A DNA stretch of 46,185 bases from positions 1 to 46,185 of the forward strand of contig JAHFRC010000006.1 in assembly GCA_023259015.1 (NCBI GenBank). Direction: 5' to 3'. The notes under the pieces are model-generated. The model was not told the DNA's origin. It did not search any database and worked only from the letters and a program-made list of their open reading frames with translations. Positions 34,975 through 43,571 of the stretch are shown in pieces (within the stretch, counting starts at the first letter, position 1; each line of letters opens with the position of its first letter). The stretch comes from Nitrosomonadales bacterium. GTDB lineage: Bacteria > Pseudomonadota > Gammaproteobacteria > Burkholderiales > Gallionellaceae. The translations under genes were made by a program, and so were the position numbers.

Positions 34975-36168
34975 TCATTCCTTGCAAATATCAGGATCAG
35001 GGAAGCTCAGCCTCACAATTGTACCGGCATGTTCAAAACTCTTTACCACGATCTTACCCCCGATGCGCTGTGCGCGTTCGCGCATGATCATCAGGCCGTA
35101 GTGGCCTTCAATCGGGACATCGTTGCAGACGCCGCTGCCATTGTCTTCAATGGTAAACACGTACACCCCATCTTCCCGGCCAACAGTAAGCTGCGCATGC
35201 GTTGCGCCGGAATGTGCGGCGACATTTGCCAGCGCCTCGCGCACGATATGAGTAACTTGCAACTCATGTTCGAGCGGCAAGTCGAGATCGGCTATCCGAT
35301 TGGCGTACCCGAGGGTGATACCGGTGCGCGCATGAAATTCATCGGCCAGCGCCTGCAATGCGTGCTGCAAACCCAGCGGATCCATCTTGCAACGAAAGTG
35401 CGTGATGAGTTCACGCACCGTCTTCTGCCCACTGTCTAAAGCTTCGTCGACATCGCGCACACATTCAAAAGCGAGCGGTTCGTTATGCGTCCGCAGTGCC
35501 TCCGACAGCAGGCTCATGCGCATCTTGGTATAAACCAGGGTTTGCGCCAGTGAATCATGGATTTCATTGGCCATCATCTGCCGTTCTGCCATCTGGCTGA
35601 TGCGGCGGCTCTCCCTGTTTTGCCTTGTATTCTCCAGTGTGATGCCGATGATTTCGGCAAACGATTGGAATATCCACCGGGCATTATCAGTAATGTCCTG
35701 CGCCCCAGCAAAAAAAATAGTAAATACGCCAAGCTGATCACTGCGATATTTGAGCGGTACGGCAACTACATATTTGCAATCTTCACCGAAAAAATGGCAG
35801 TCAAAATGCTGCACACAGGCACCAGCATCAGACGCGCCAATATTCATATTATATGCCGCCTTGCCGCACACACCGCAGTCAAGACTGACAACACTCTCGT
35901 GCTCGCAGACCTCGGCAGGCAAGCCAACGGCGCCAATCAGTTGCAGTTCCCGGCCATTGGGGGATAGCACCCGGACAGCCCCGGCGCTGGCGCCGACCGC
36001 CTTGATGATCGTGCCGAGAAAACCTTCCAGCAGCACCCACAATTCGCCGCCCTGATATGGCGCCGGTTCACGGTTGCCACAGGCCGGCTCAAGTGCATCA
36101 CCATTCATGCCCCCAATTTTGCATGAATGGCCGTAATGGGGGTCGAGTTTGAATTGCATATGATTCAT
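34975..36168 (-). CDS. Soluble NarX-like sensor histidine kinase with cysteine-rich GAF domain
   Basis: About 397 residues from the ATG at 36168; a TTG at 36204 would add 12. There is no membrane helix, unlike NarX. Residues about 38-175 form a GAF-like domain with a cluster of cysteines (C88, C98, C101, C118, C124, C131). It is followed by a HisKA_3 box, ANEIHDSLAQTLVYTKMRM (His 204), and a HATPase domain with NVAAHSG and EDNGSGV. The cysteine set resembles that of the central NarX module and could bind a metal or iron-sulfur centre or sense redox state; this is inference. It is co-transcribed with the response regulator. Confidence 0.85.
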   Translation of the reverse strand: MNHMQFKLDPHYGHSCKIGGMNGDALEPACGNREPAPYQGGELWVLLEGFLGTIIKAVGASAGAVRVLSPNGRELQLIGAVGLPAEVCEHESVVSLDCGVCGKAAYNMNIGASDAGACVQHFDCHFFGEDCKYVVAVPLKYRSDQLGVFTIFFAGAQDITDNARWIFQSFAEIIGITLENTRQNRESRRISQMAERQMMANEIHDSLAQTLVYTKMRMSLLSEALRTHNEPLAFECVRDVDEALDSGQKTVRELITHFRCKMDPLGLQHALQALADEFHARTGITLGYANRIADLDLPLEHELQVTHIVREALANVAAHSGATHAQLTVGREDGVYVFTIEDNGSGVCNDVPIEGHYGLMIMRERAQRIGGKIVVKSFEHAGTIVRLSFPDPDICKE

Positions 36169-36231
36169 TAAATTCTCAATATGATGCGCAACAAGATGCT
36201 GCAATTGTGAAACGAGCCAAATATTACCAGC

Positions 36232-36253
36232 ATATCCCCCATTTGGGGGATAT
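36232..36253. promoter_or_regulatory. Perfect 22-bp palindrome, candidate operator
   Basis: ATATCCCCCA (36232-36241), TT and TGGGGGATAT (36244-36253) form a perfect dyad. A further CCCCCC run lies at 36258-36263. The site is between the sensor kinase gene and the divergently oriented phosphoesterase-qmo genes. Its inner layout (two 7-mers with a 2-bp gap) recalls NarL 7-2-7 sites, although the heptamers match the TACYYMT consensus only in part. Confidence 0.55.
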
Positions 36254-36330
36254 CATTCCCCCCTATAAGGCTATAGACATCAACCCTGCCAATTGCGCTT
36301 AATACCGTAAATTTAATGGCACTCATCTCG

Positions 36331-36364
36331 TTGACAATAAAACGCCGGATACTCGTGCTATACG
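36331..36364 (+). promoter_or_regulatory. Candidate promoter of the phosphoesterase-qmo genes
   Basis: A perfect TTGACA lies at 36331-36336. TGCTATACG at 36356-36364 resembles an extended -10, but the spacer to the TTGACA is 22 bp, longer than usual. The start codon follows 10 bp later, so either this promoter yields a very short leader or transcription starts further upstream. Confidence 0.3.
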
Positions 36365-36374
36365 TCAGGACAAA

Positions 36375-36902
36375 ATGAAAATATGTATCGCCTCCGACAG
36401 TCATGACCGTGCCGAACCGCTTGCTGCGGCGGTAGCTGCCGCACAGGCTAATGGCGCGCAAGCAGTTATCCATTGCGGCGACCTGATCGGAGCCCAGACC
36501 CTGCGCGCTTCGATCAAACTCGGCTTGCCGCTGCATGTCGTGCATGGCAACAATATCGGCGACCCAATGGCCATGCAGCAACTGATGGCAAAATCTGCCG
36601 GGAAGCTCATCTATCACGGCCTGGATGCCGTGCTGGAACTTGCCGGGCGGCGTATTTTTGTGACGCATTATCCCCATTACGGCCATGCCATGGCCTGCAC
36701 CGGAGATTACGATCTCATCTGCTGCGGCCACAGCCACGTCGCCAAAATTGTCGAGCAACCCAATATCAAGGGGGGGCATACTTTGCTGGTCAATCCTGGC
36801 TCTGTCGCCGGCATTGATACGCCCGGTGTCGATGCCCCTTGCACATGGATACTGGGCGATCTCGAGCATATGACTTTTGAGATTCGCACGCTGGGGCACT
36901 GA
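36375..36902 (+). CDS. YfcE/MJ0936-family metallophosphoesterase
   Basis: A 175-residue calcineurin-like phosphoesterase. The metal-binding motifs are ASDSHDR, HCGDLIG, HGNNIGD, THYPHYGH and CGHSHVAK in the right order and spacing. The family hydrolyses phosphodiesters in vitro; the natural substrate is unknown. It lies 51 bp upstream of qmoA on the same strand and may share its transcript, which is an unusual partner. Confidence 0.88.
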   Translation: MKICIASDSHDRAEPLAAAVAAAQANGAQAVIHCGDLIGAQTLRASIKLGLPLHVVHGNNIGDPMAMQQLMAKSAGKLIYHGLDAVLELAGRRIFVTHYPHYGHAMACTGDYDLICCGHSHVAKIVEQPNIKGGHTLLVNPGSVAGIDTPGVDAPCTWILGDLEHMTFEIRTLGH

Positions 36903-36953
36903 GCCACGCATCCAGTGTTATGTTATTGAGCAACATTCAAGCGGGAGATTGAT

Positions 36954-38237
36954 GTGACAACTCCAATCGCAACCAGCCAGACCATACTCGTCGTTGGCGG
37001 CGGCATCAGCGGCATGACAGCCGCGCTGGAAGCCGCCGAATGCGGCAAGCAGGTCATCCTGCTGGAGAAAAGCCCCACGCTCGGCGGGCGCACCGCGCTG
37101 CTCTACCGCTATTTCCCCAAGCTGTGCCATCCCGTCTGCGGCCTCGAGATCAACCTGCGCCGCCTCAAGGGCAACCGCAATGTGCGCGTGATGACTATGG
37201 CCGAAGTATCGCGCATCACCGGCACGCGCGGCAAATACACGGTAACGATCAATATCGCGCCGCGCTACGTCAACGGGAATTGCACGGCCTGCGGCGAATG
37301 CGCCAGGGCGGTTTCGTCCGAGATTCCCAACCCGTACAACTACGGCCTCGACAAAATGAAGGTGGCTTACCTGCCGCACGACATGGCGTATCCTTTGCGT
37401 TATGTACTTGACCCTTCCGCCATCGGCACGGCGGACGCAGAGCAAGCCAGGGCCGCCTGCAAGTACGATGCAATCGACCTCGGCATGCAGCCGGAGACGA
37501 TCGAGCTGACTGTTGGTGCGGTGATCTGGGCGACTGGATGGCAGCCCTACGATGCGGCGAAAATCCAGCCTTACGGCTATGACCGTTTCCCGAACGTCAT
37601 CACCAGCCTCGAGTTCGAGCGGTTTACCGATTTGCGCGGGCCGACCGGCGGCAAGATTCTGCGGCCGTCCGACGGCAAGGAAGCGAAGAACATCGCCTTC
37701 ATCCAGTGCGCCGGTTCGCGCGACGAAAACCACCTGCGCCACTGTTCGCGCATCTGCTGCATGGCCTCGCTCAAGCAGACGCAATACGTGCGCGAAGTTT
37801 ATGGCGAGGAGGGCAAGTCCACCATCTACTACATCGACATCCGCGCCATCGACCGCTTCGAGGATTTTTACCAGAAGGTGCAAAACGATTCGACAGTCAA
37901 GTTCATCAAGTCCAAGGTGGCGCGTGTCGCGCAGGACGGCAACAGCGGTGACCTGATCCTGCACGGCGTGGATACGGAAGGCTATCACCGCTATGCAAAC
38001 AATCACGACCTGGTGGTGCTCGCCATTGGCATGGAACCGTCCGTGAAAGGCGTGGACATCCCTGCCGAGATCATTGCAGACGCCAGCGGTTTCCTCGAAT
38101 CCGAGACCAGCGGCGGCATTTTCGGCGCCGGTTGCGCCGCAAGCCCGCTCGATGTCAACCGCTCGGTGCAGCATGCGACCGCAGCGGCATTGCGGGCGAT
38201 CCAGGTCATCAACAAAACAGCCGGTGTAGAAATATGA
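36954..38237 (+). CDS. qmoA: Quinone-interacting oxidoreductase subunit QmoA (HdrA-like)
   Basis: A 427-residue flavoprotein related to heterodisulfide reductase HdrA. The FAD-binding ILVVGGGISGMTAALEA is at residues 11-27; RYFPKLCHPVCGLEIN, CTACGECAR and HCSRICCMASLKQ carry conserved cysteines. The start is GTG at 36954 with GGGAG 6 nt upstream. QmoA with QmoB exchanges electrons with AprBA. Its TGA overlaps the qmoB ATG. Together with the convergent aprBA this identifies it as Qmo rather than a methanogen-type Hdr subunit. Confidence 0.93.
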   Translation: MTTPIATSQTILVVGGGISGMTAALEAAECGKQVILLEKSPTLGGRTALLYRYFPKLCHPVCGLEINLRRLKGNRNVRVMTMAEVSRITGTRGKYTVTINIAPRYVNGNCTACGECARAVSSEIPNPYNYGLDKMKVAYLPHDMAYPLRYVLDPSAIGTADAEQARAACKYDAIDLGMQPETIELTVGAVIWATGWQPYDAAKIQPYGYDRFPNVITSLEFERFTDLRGPTGGKILRPSDGKEAKNIAFIQCAGSRDENHLRHCSRICCMASLKQTQYVREVYGEEGKSTIYYIDIRAIDRFEDFYQKVQNDSTVKFIKSKVARVAQDGNSGDLILHGVDTEGYHRYANNHDLVVLAIGMEPSVKGVDIPAEIIADASGFLESETSGGIFGAGCAASPLDVNRSVQHATAAALRAIQVINKTAGVEI

Positions 38238-40450
38238 GCGAGATGAAGACAGCGGCTTACATCTGCCAGGGCTGCGGCATCGGCGAACGCTTGAGCGCCA
38301 AACAGATGGCGGTGGTCGCACAGAAGGAAGGAAAAATGCAGCTGGTGCGCGAGCATGCCTTCCTGTGCAGCGCCGAAGGCGTACAGATGATCCGTGACGA
38401 CATCGAAAAGGAAGCCGTCACCCATATCATGATTGCTGCCTGTTCGCGCCGCGCCAAGACCGAGGCGTTCAATTTTCCGGATGTCACGATGACGCGCGCG
38501 AATATCCGTGAGGGCGTGATCTGGAGCCAGCCCGAGGGCGACGCGGCGCAGGAAATCATGCAGGAAATGGCGGACGATTATGTGCGCATGGGCTGCGCCG
38601 AAATAAAGAAAATGAAGCTGCCGCAGGGCACGCCGGACAAGGCGCAAAACAAACGCATCCTGGTTGTCGGCGGCGGCATATCCGGCCTTACCGCAGCGCT
38701 GGAAAGCGCAGAAGCCGGTTATGAAGTGCTCATCGTGGAAAAGCAGAAAGCGCTGGGAGGTTGGGCGGCCAGGCTGTGGAAACGCGTGCCGGCAAAATCG
38801 CCCTATACCGATCCGATCGATACCGGCATCGTCGATTTAATAGCGAGCGTAACGCAGCATCCGCGTATCAAGGTGTATCTGAATGCAACCATTGCACAGA
38901 CCAGCGGCGCGCCTGGGCGTTTTCTCGTACACATCGCTACTGAAAATGGCGCCGCAGCTACCGAAGAAGTCGGCGCCATCGTGCAGGCAAGCGGTTTCAC
39001 CAACTATGACATCAACAAGCTGCCCGAACTGGGCGGCGGCAAGAGCCAGAATGTGGTGGATCAGGCCGGACTGGAGCAACTGGCCATTGAAGCTGCCAGG
39101 CAGGGTCAGCCGGTGCGGCGGCCTTCCGACGGCGGCGAAGTCAGCAGCGTGGCATTCATCCAGTGCGCCGGGCAGCGCGACGAATCCGGCAAGCATCTGC
39201 CGTACTGCTCGGGCCACTGCTGCAATACCAGCATCAAGCAGGCCATGTATTTCAAGGACAGCAACCCCGGCATCGACACCGTGGTGATCTACACCGACTT
39301 GCGCACGCCGGGCATGGGCGAGGATTTCTATCGCAGCGGTCAGAACAGGGGCGTGACCTTCACCAAGGGAATGGTTTCCGAAGTCGCGGCACATGGTAAT
39401 TCCTGCACCGTAAAATTCAAGGATATCATCCTCAACGAAGACAGCAGCATCGAGGCCGATCTCGTCGTGCTTGCCACCGGGCAGGTGCCGAACTCGGGGG
39501 TGAACATCGATCTTGCGGAAGATGCGCAAGCTGAAGCCAAACCGGTTTCCATCCTGAATCTGACCTACCGTCAGGGCAAGGACTTGCCGCAACTGAAGCA
39601 TGGCCTGACCGACTCGCACTTCATCTGCTTCCCTTATGAGACGCGCCGCACCGGCATCTACGCGGCTGGCCCGGTGCGCCGCCCGATGGATATTGCACAA
39701 GCTACGGAAGATGCCACCGGAGCGGCACTCAAGGCCATCCAGGCCGTGGAAAACGCTTCGCTCGGGCGTGCCGCGCATCCGCGTTCAGGCGATCTGTCCT
39801 TTCCCATCGTGCGCCTCGAAGGCTGCACCCAATGCAAGCGCTGCACGGTGGAATGCCCGTTCGGCGCCATCGACGAAGACGAGAAGCGTTACCCGGTGTT
39901 CAACGAATCGCGCTGCCGCCGTTGCGGCACCTGCATGGGCGCCTGCCCGGTGCGCGTGATTTCATTCGAAAACTATTCTCCGGATTCCATCGGCAACCAG
40001 ATCAAGGCGGTCGACATGCCGGACGAATTCTCCGAAAAGCCGCGCATCCTGGTGCTGGCCTGCGAGAACGACGCCTACCCGGCGCTCGACATGGCCGGAA
40101 TGCAGCGCAAAGTTTATAGCGCCTTCGTGCGCGTGATCCCGGTGCGTTGCTTAGGCTCGGTGAATACGGTATGGATCACCGATGCGCTGAACGGCGGCTG
40201 GGATGGCGTGATGATGATGGGCTGCAAGCACGGCGACGATTACCAGTGCCACTTCATCAAAGGCTCGGAGCTGGCGAATTACCGCATGGGCAAGATCGAC
40301 GACACGCTGAAACAACTCGGTCTGGAAACCGAGCGCGTGACCACCTGTGCAGTCGCCATCACCGACAGCGCCAGAGTGGCGCAACTGATCAACGATTACG
40401 CCGCCAAAATTCAGGAAATCGGCATGAGTCCGATGAAGGGTTTTGCGTGA
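38234..40450 (+). CDS. qmoB: Quinone-interacting oxidoreductase subunit QmoB (HdrA/MvhD-like)
   Basis: A 738-residue protein. After an N-terminal segment with CQGCGIGE comes an HdrA-like FAD domain (ILVVGGGISGLTAALESAE, about 138-156). Two [4Fe-4S] ferredoxin motifs begin at C531 (CTQCKRCTVECP) and C561 (CRRCGTCMGACP). The C-terminal 140 residues resemble the MvhD/FrhD-type iron-sulfur domain (MMGCKHGDDYQCHF). This order is the QmoB architecture. The ATG at 38234 overlaps the qmoA stop. Confidence 0.93.
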   Translation: MSEMKTAAYICQGCGIGERLSAKQMAVVAQKEGKMQLVREHAFLCSAEGVQMIRDDIEKEAVTHIMIAACSRRAKTEAFNFPDVTMTRANIREGVIWSQPEGDAAQEIMQEMADDYVRMGCAEIKKMKLPQGTPDKAQNKRILVVGGGISGLTAALESAEAGYEVLIVEKQKALGGWAARLWKRVPAKSPYTDPIDTGIVDLIASVTQHPRIKVYLNATIAQTSGAPGRFLVHIATENGAAATEEVGAIVQASGFTNYDINKLPELGGGKSQNVVDQAGLEQLAIEAARQGQPVRRPSDGGEVSSVAFIQCAGQRDESGKHLPYCSGHCCNTSIKQAMYFKDSNPGIDTVVIYTDLRTPGMGEDFYRSGQNRGVTFTKGMVSEVAAHGNSCTVKFKDIILNEDSSIEADLVVLATGQVPNSGVNIDLAEDAQAEAKPVSILNLTYRQGKDLPQLKHGLTDSHFICFPYETRRTGIYAAGPVRRPMDIAQATEDATGAALKAIQAVENASLGRAAHPRSGDLSFPIVRLEGCTQCKRCTVECPFGAIDEDEKRYPVFNESRCRRCGTCMGACPVRVISFENYSPDSIGNQIKAVDMPDEFSEKPRILVLACENDAYPALDMAGMQRKVYSAFVRVIPVRCLGSVNTVWITDALNGGWDGVMMMGCKHGDDYQCHFIKGSELANYRMGKIDDTLKQLGLETERVTTCAVAITDSARVAQLINDYAAKIQEIGMSPMKGFA

Positions 40451-40457
40451 GGCTGAC

Positions 40458-41069
40458 ATGAACGAACTCAACATCAAATACCACAACAATTTCCTTAAGG
40501 AAGTCGAGGAAAATATCGAGGAAGGCGAATGGATCAAGATGTGCATGCAGTGCGGCGTGTGCTCCGGTTCCTGCCCGCTCGGGCCGTACTGGGCGCATCC
40601 GCCGCAGGAGCTGTTCATGATGATCCGTGCCGGCAAGCGCGAACAAGTGCTGAGATCGGATTCGATGTGGATGTGTACCTCATGCTACAACTGCGTGGTG
40701 CGCTGCCCGCGCAAGCTGCCGATTACGCAGATCATGCATGGTATCGCGGCTTATGCGAATAATCTTGGCATGGCGCCAAAGATACAGCCGACACGCGACT
40801 TCTCCATCCTGTTCTGGAAGAATTGCACACGCACCGGCCGCGTCAACGAGTTGCGCCTGACTCTGGGCCTGTATTTCAATGATGGATTGGTGGCGGGCAT
40901 CAAGAAAGGCTGGGCAATGCGCAACATCGGCCTTGGCCTGATGAGGGCAGGGCGCCTGAACCTGTTCGAATTATTCAAGGGCCATGAGTGCAAAGATCAA
41001 AAGGGCATCCATGCCATGCTGAAAAAAGCGGCTGAAATTGAGCAGCGGCACAAACACCTGACTGCCTGA
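40458..41069 (+). CDS. hdrC: Heterodisulfide reductase subunit C-like iron-sulfur protein
   Basis: A 203-residue protein with two [4Fe-4S] motifs, C29-x2-C32-x2-C35-x3-C39 and C73-x2-C76-x2-C79-x3-C83, and a mostly helical remainder with no transmembrane cytochrome b domain. It corresponds to the soluble N-terminal half of QmoC. The ATG at 40458 has GTGAGG upstream and lies 7 bp after qmoB. In this lineage the QmoC membrane part is replaced by HdrB, as described for some sulfur and iron oxidisers. Confidence 0.9.
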   Translation: MNELNIKYHNNFLKEVEENIEEGEWIKMCMQCGVCSGSCPLGPYWAHPPQELFMMIRAGKREQVLRSDSMWMCTSCYNCVVRCPRKLPITQIMHGIAAYANNLGMAPKIQPTRDFSILFWKNCTRTGRVNELRLTLGLYFNDGLVAGIKKGWAMRNIGLGLMRAGRLNLFELFKGHECKDQKGIHAMLKKAAEIEQRHKHLTA

Positions 41070-41079
41070 GGAAAATATC

Positions 41080-41985
41080 ATGGCCAAGAAAGAATATGCG
41101 TTTTACCCCGGCTGTTCCTCGCAACTGCGCGCTTCCGCCGCCAACTACCTGGTATCGACTAACTCGATGTGCAAGGTGCTCGACATCAAGATGACCACGA
41201 TTCCGGACTGGAACTGTTGCGGCGCTTCCATCAGTTATGCGGGCGGCAGCGAGCTGTCGCGCCTGGTGATGAATGCGCGCAACTTCGCGCTCTCCGAAAC
41301 CCACCTGCCGGATCAGGATATCGTTGCCACCTGCGCCGCTTGCTGGCTGGGCGCGCGCGAGGCGAAGCACAAACTCGAAGCCAGTCCGCAATTGCTGGCC
41401 GACACCAACGAGGCGCTGCATGAAGCGGGGTTGAACTACAACGGCAAGGCAAAAATCCGCCATATGGTCGAGGTGCTGATCGAAGACTTCGGCTACGAAA
41501 CGCTCGGCAAACCCGTCGTGAAACCGCTGGAGGGCATCAAGTTCGCGGGCTATGTCGGCTGCCAGACCAACCGCCCGTTCGGCATCGCCGGGGAATCCTT
41601 CGAGAACCCGAAATATCTCGACAAGCTGATCGAAACTGTCGGCGGTGAAGCTGCCATTCAATACGAACAGAAAGTGACCTGTTGTGGCGGTGCGCTGGCT
41701 TTTTCCGAGCCGGAAAAAAGCCAGAAGCAGATCAGGGATATCGTCGAGTCAGCCTATGACCAAGGCGCGGACATGATCGTCACGCCTTGCCCGTTATGCC
41801 AAGCGAACGTCGAGGTGTATCAATCCGAGATCAACAAAAAATACGGTACCAGGCTGGCGATGCCGGTTACCTACTACAGCCAGCTTATGACCGTTGCCTA
41901 CGGCGGCACGGCGAAGGAGGCCGGCCTGGACGGCCATATCATCCAGCCGAAAAAATTACAGGATATCGCGGACAAGCAATTATAA
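41080..41985 (+). CDS. hdrB: Heterodisulfide reductase subunit B-like protein
   Basis: A 301-residue protein with two CCG domains: C12, C46-C47, C85, C88 and C161, C201-C202, C237, C240. Such domains bind noncubane [4Fe-4S] clusters and in methanogens reduce a disulfide. Here it follows hdrC by 10 bp and would take the place of the QmoC membrane subunit, so it may reduce a thiol/disulfide or another soluble partner, or dock to a quinone-reactive protein encoded elsewhere. Confidence 0.9.
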   Translation: MAKKEYAFYPGCSSQLRASAANYLVSTNSMCKVLDIKMTTIPDWNCCGASISYAGGSELSRLVMNARNFALSETHLPDQDIVATCAACWLGAREAKHKLEASPQLLADTNEALHEAGLNYNGKAKIRHMVEVLIEDFGYETLGKPVVKPLEGIKFAGYVGCQTNRPFGIAGESFENPKYLDKLIETVGGEAAIQYEQKVTCCGGALAFSEPEKSQKQIRDIVESAYDQGADMIVTPCPLCQANVEVYQSEINKKYGTRLAMPVTYYSQLMTVAYGGTAKEAGLDGHIIQPKKLQDIADKQL

Positions 41986-42027
41986 TTCACCGCAAAAAGG
42001 GCATTAAATTCACTGAGGAGAATCATC

Positions 42028-42414
42028 ATGCAACACCTGACACCCAAAGAAGCATTCGATTTTCTGCAAGCCAATCCAGAGGCGGTATTCATAGACGTGC
42101 GCAGCGAAATGGAATACATGTTCGTCGGCCATCCGATAGGCTCCATCCTGATCCCCTGGGTGGACGGGCCGGAGTGGAATATCAATCCGGAATTCGTTGC
42201 CCACGTGAGAAAAGCTTCCAGCGTGAACCGCCCAGTGGTGCTGATCTGCCGCTCCGGGCGCCGCTCCGCCGACGCGGGATTGGCTCTGGAAAAAGCTGGG
42301 CTAACGGAGATATATAACGTAACCCATGGTTTTGAAGGCGATCTGGATAATACACACCATCGCAACTCCCACAACGGCTGGCGCCACGACGGCTTGCCTT
42401 GGGCACAGACCTGA
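42028..42414 (+). CDS. Rhodanese-like domain protein
   Basis: A 128-residue single rhodanese domain. AVFIDVRSEMEYMFVGHP opens the domain and the active-site loop is ICRSGRRS with C74. The C-terminal HGFEGDLD segment is typical of small bacterial rhodaneses. AGGAG precedes the ATG. It is 42 bp after hdrB and probably the last gene of the qmo unit. Rhodaneses move sulfane sulfur as a cysteine persulfide, which fits a sulfur-oxidation operon; the acceptor is unknown. Confidence 0.9.
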   Translation: MQHLTPKEAFDFLQANPEAVFIDVRSEMEYMFVGHPIGSILIPWVDGPEWNINPEFVAHVRKASSVNRPVVLICRSGRRSADAGLALEKAGLTEIYNVTHGFEGDLDNTHHRNSHNGWRHDGLPWAQT

Positions 42415-42483
42415 AACGAATAAGCCGGCGTTCCCTTGATTCTCCGAACCTGCGTTAAATTACAACAGGCCGGGAGTAGCTAT

Positions 42484-42520
42484 TTATGCTTGGCTGCTGC
42501 GTCCCAAGCAGCCAGCATAA
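42484..42520. terminator. Strong hairpin between the convergent qmo and ykgJ-type genes
   Basis: TTATGCTTGGCTGCT (42484-42498) pairs with AGCAGCCAGCATAA (42507-42520) with one bulged T, an 8-nt loop and no T-run on either side. Placed between two convergent stops, it may act as a factor-dependent or 3'-end-protecting structure for both transcripts. Confidence 0.5.
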
Positions 42521-42547
42521 GGATGTTAGGGCGACATTTAGCAATCT

Positions 42548-43450
42548 TCAGTCATTAGCATCACCATACATCCCATCCAGTTCTGCCGCGCGCTTCTCCG
42601 CCGCTTCGCGTTCCATATGCTGCATTCTTTCATGATAGTGTTTCAGGCGTTTATCTGCGGCATGCTTTTTCAATGGAATGGTGTTCTCGCCGTACAGCAC
42701 CTGCTTGAGAAAGCGGAAGCCGAATAACATCAATAAAGTGTCGTCACCGAGAATTTCTATGGTCTCTTTTGTGTTGAGGTCGTAGAGTTCGCCGAAGCCT
42801 TCGCTCACCACAAAACTGCGGAAACGGTCGAGGTCATAGCAGGCCATGAAGAAAAGCTCCCGGCTGCGTCTGGAAGGCTTGCCTACGCTGGGGCCTGAAG
42901 ATTTTTTCTTGAGAATGAGCTGGCGCCAGCCGCGCGCAAGTTCGTCATATTCCACCACCCCCTGTTCCTTGCGGTACTCGTCGATAGTGATCTGGCGCGG
43001 CTCATTGTGGCCCAGGCAATGTTCTTCCTTCACCAGGGCGTAGGAATCACGGTCGGTATATTCGTCCTGTCTGCGCATCGACAGGAGAGCCACCGGGTAG
43101 TAGCGGCAGGCAGTCGGACGATCCTCATAGACACTGCAACCTTCCGCGGTCATGAACTGGCAGGCCGTGCCGTTTGCAATGGGACGTAACTTCACACCAG
43201 CGATGCTGTCCTGCTCCATCTCGTAGGGTACGGTATATTTTTGCAGGAATGCGCCTGAGCTCATTTCGAAACGGTGCTTTAGGCGCAGGATGTCATAAGG
43301 GGTGAGCGAAATGTCGATGTTGCTGCAACAGGCGTTCCAGCATGCTATACCTTTGTGGCACTGAAACCGCATTACCTTGCCGCCATCGAACATCTGCGGC
43401 ACTACCGGGTTGCCGGGGAATGGCAGGTCGGATGCATTGTAGGTATCCAT
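42548..43450 (-). CDS. YkgJ-family cysteine cluster protein
   Basis: A 300-residue protein. The cysteine set C31, C37, C41, C42 (CHKGIACWNACC) and C97, C105, C115 (CSVYEDRPTACRYYP) is the YkgJ/UPF0153 signature, thought to bind zinc or an iron-sulfur cluster. The C-terminal 150 residues are charged and end in a helical, Lys/Glu-rich tail. AAGGAG precedes the ATG. It lies after aprA on the same strand but beyond that gene's terminator, so it may be only partly co-expressed. Function is unknown; a role in maturation or partnering of AprBA is a guess from position. Confidence 0.85.
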   Translation of the reverse strand: MDTYNASDLPFPGNPVVPQMFDGGKVMRFQCHKGIACWNACCSNIDISLTPYDILRLKHRFEMSSGAFLQKYTVPYEMEQDSIAGVKLRPIANGTACQFMTAEGCSVYEDRPTACRYYPVALLSMRRQDEYTDRDSYALVKEEHCLGHNEPRQITIDEYRKEQGVVEYDELARGWRQLILKKKSSGPSVGKPSRRSRELFFMACYDLDRFRSFVVSEGFGELYDLNTKETIEILGDDTLLMLFGFRFLKQVLYGENTIPLKKHAADKRLKHYHERMQHMEREAAEKRAAELDGMYGDAND

Positions 43451-43514
43451 TACGCGCTCCTTGTAGAGTTCGAGTTTCTATACCCAGCCTTCCCCTGTAT
43501 ATGGGAGGGGCGGA

Positions 43515-43544
43515 GAAAAAACGGGCATCGCATGATGCCCGTTT
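43515..43544 (-). terminator. Rho-independent terminator of aprBA
   Basis: On the minus strand AAACGGGCATC, a 4-nt loop and GATGCCCGTTTTTT form a 10-11-bp stem directly followed by a T-run. It lies about 28 bp after the aprA stop and before the YkgJ-type gene, so most aprBA transcription should end here. Confidence 0.92.
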
Positions 43545-43571
43545 CTGCTGTTCAATCTCCGGTGCGCCAGC

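Noticed and set aside
36918-38321. 467-codon open frame on the minus strand
   Set aside because: Antisense to qmoA across its full length; no recognisable domain, and the plus strand is firmly identified.
36954-41985. Sulfur-oxidising sHdr (HdrC1B1AHypC2B2) system
   Set aside because: There are two large HdrA-like proteins of QmoA and QmoB architecture, no lipoate-binding protein genes, and aprBA is adjacent, so Qmo fits better.
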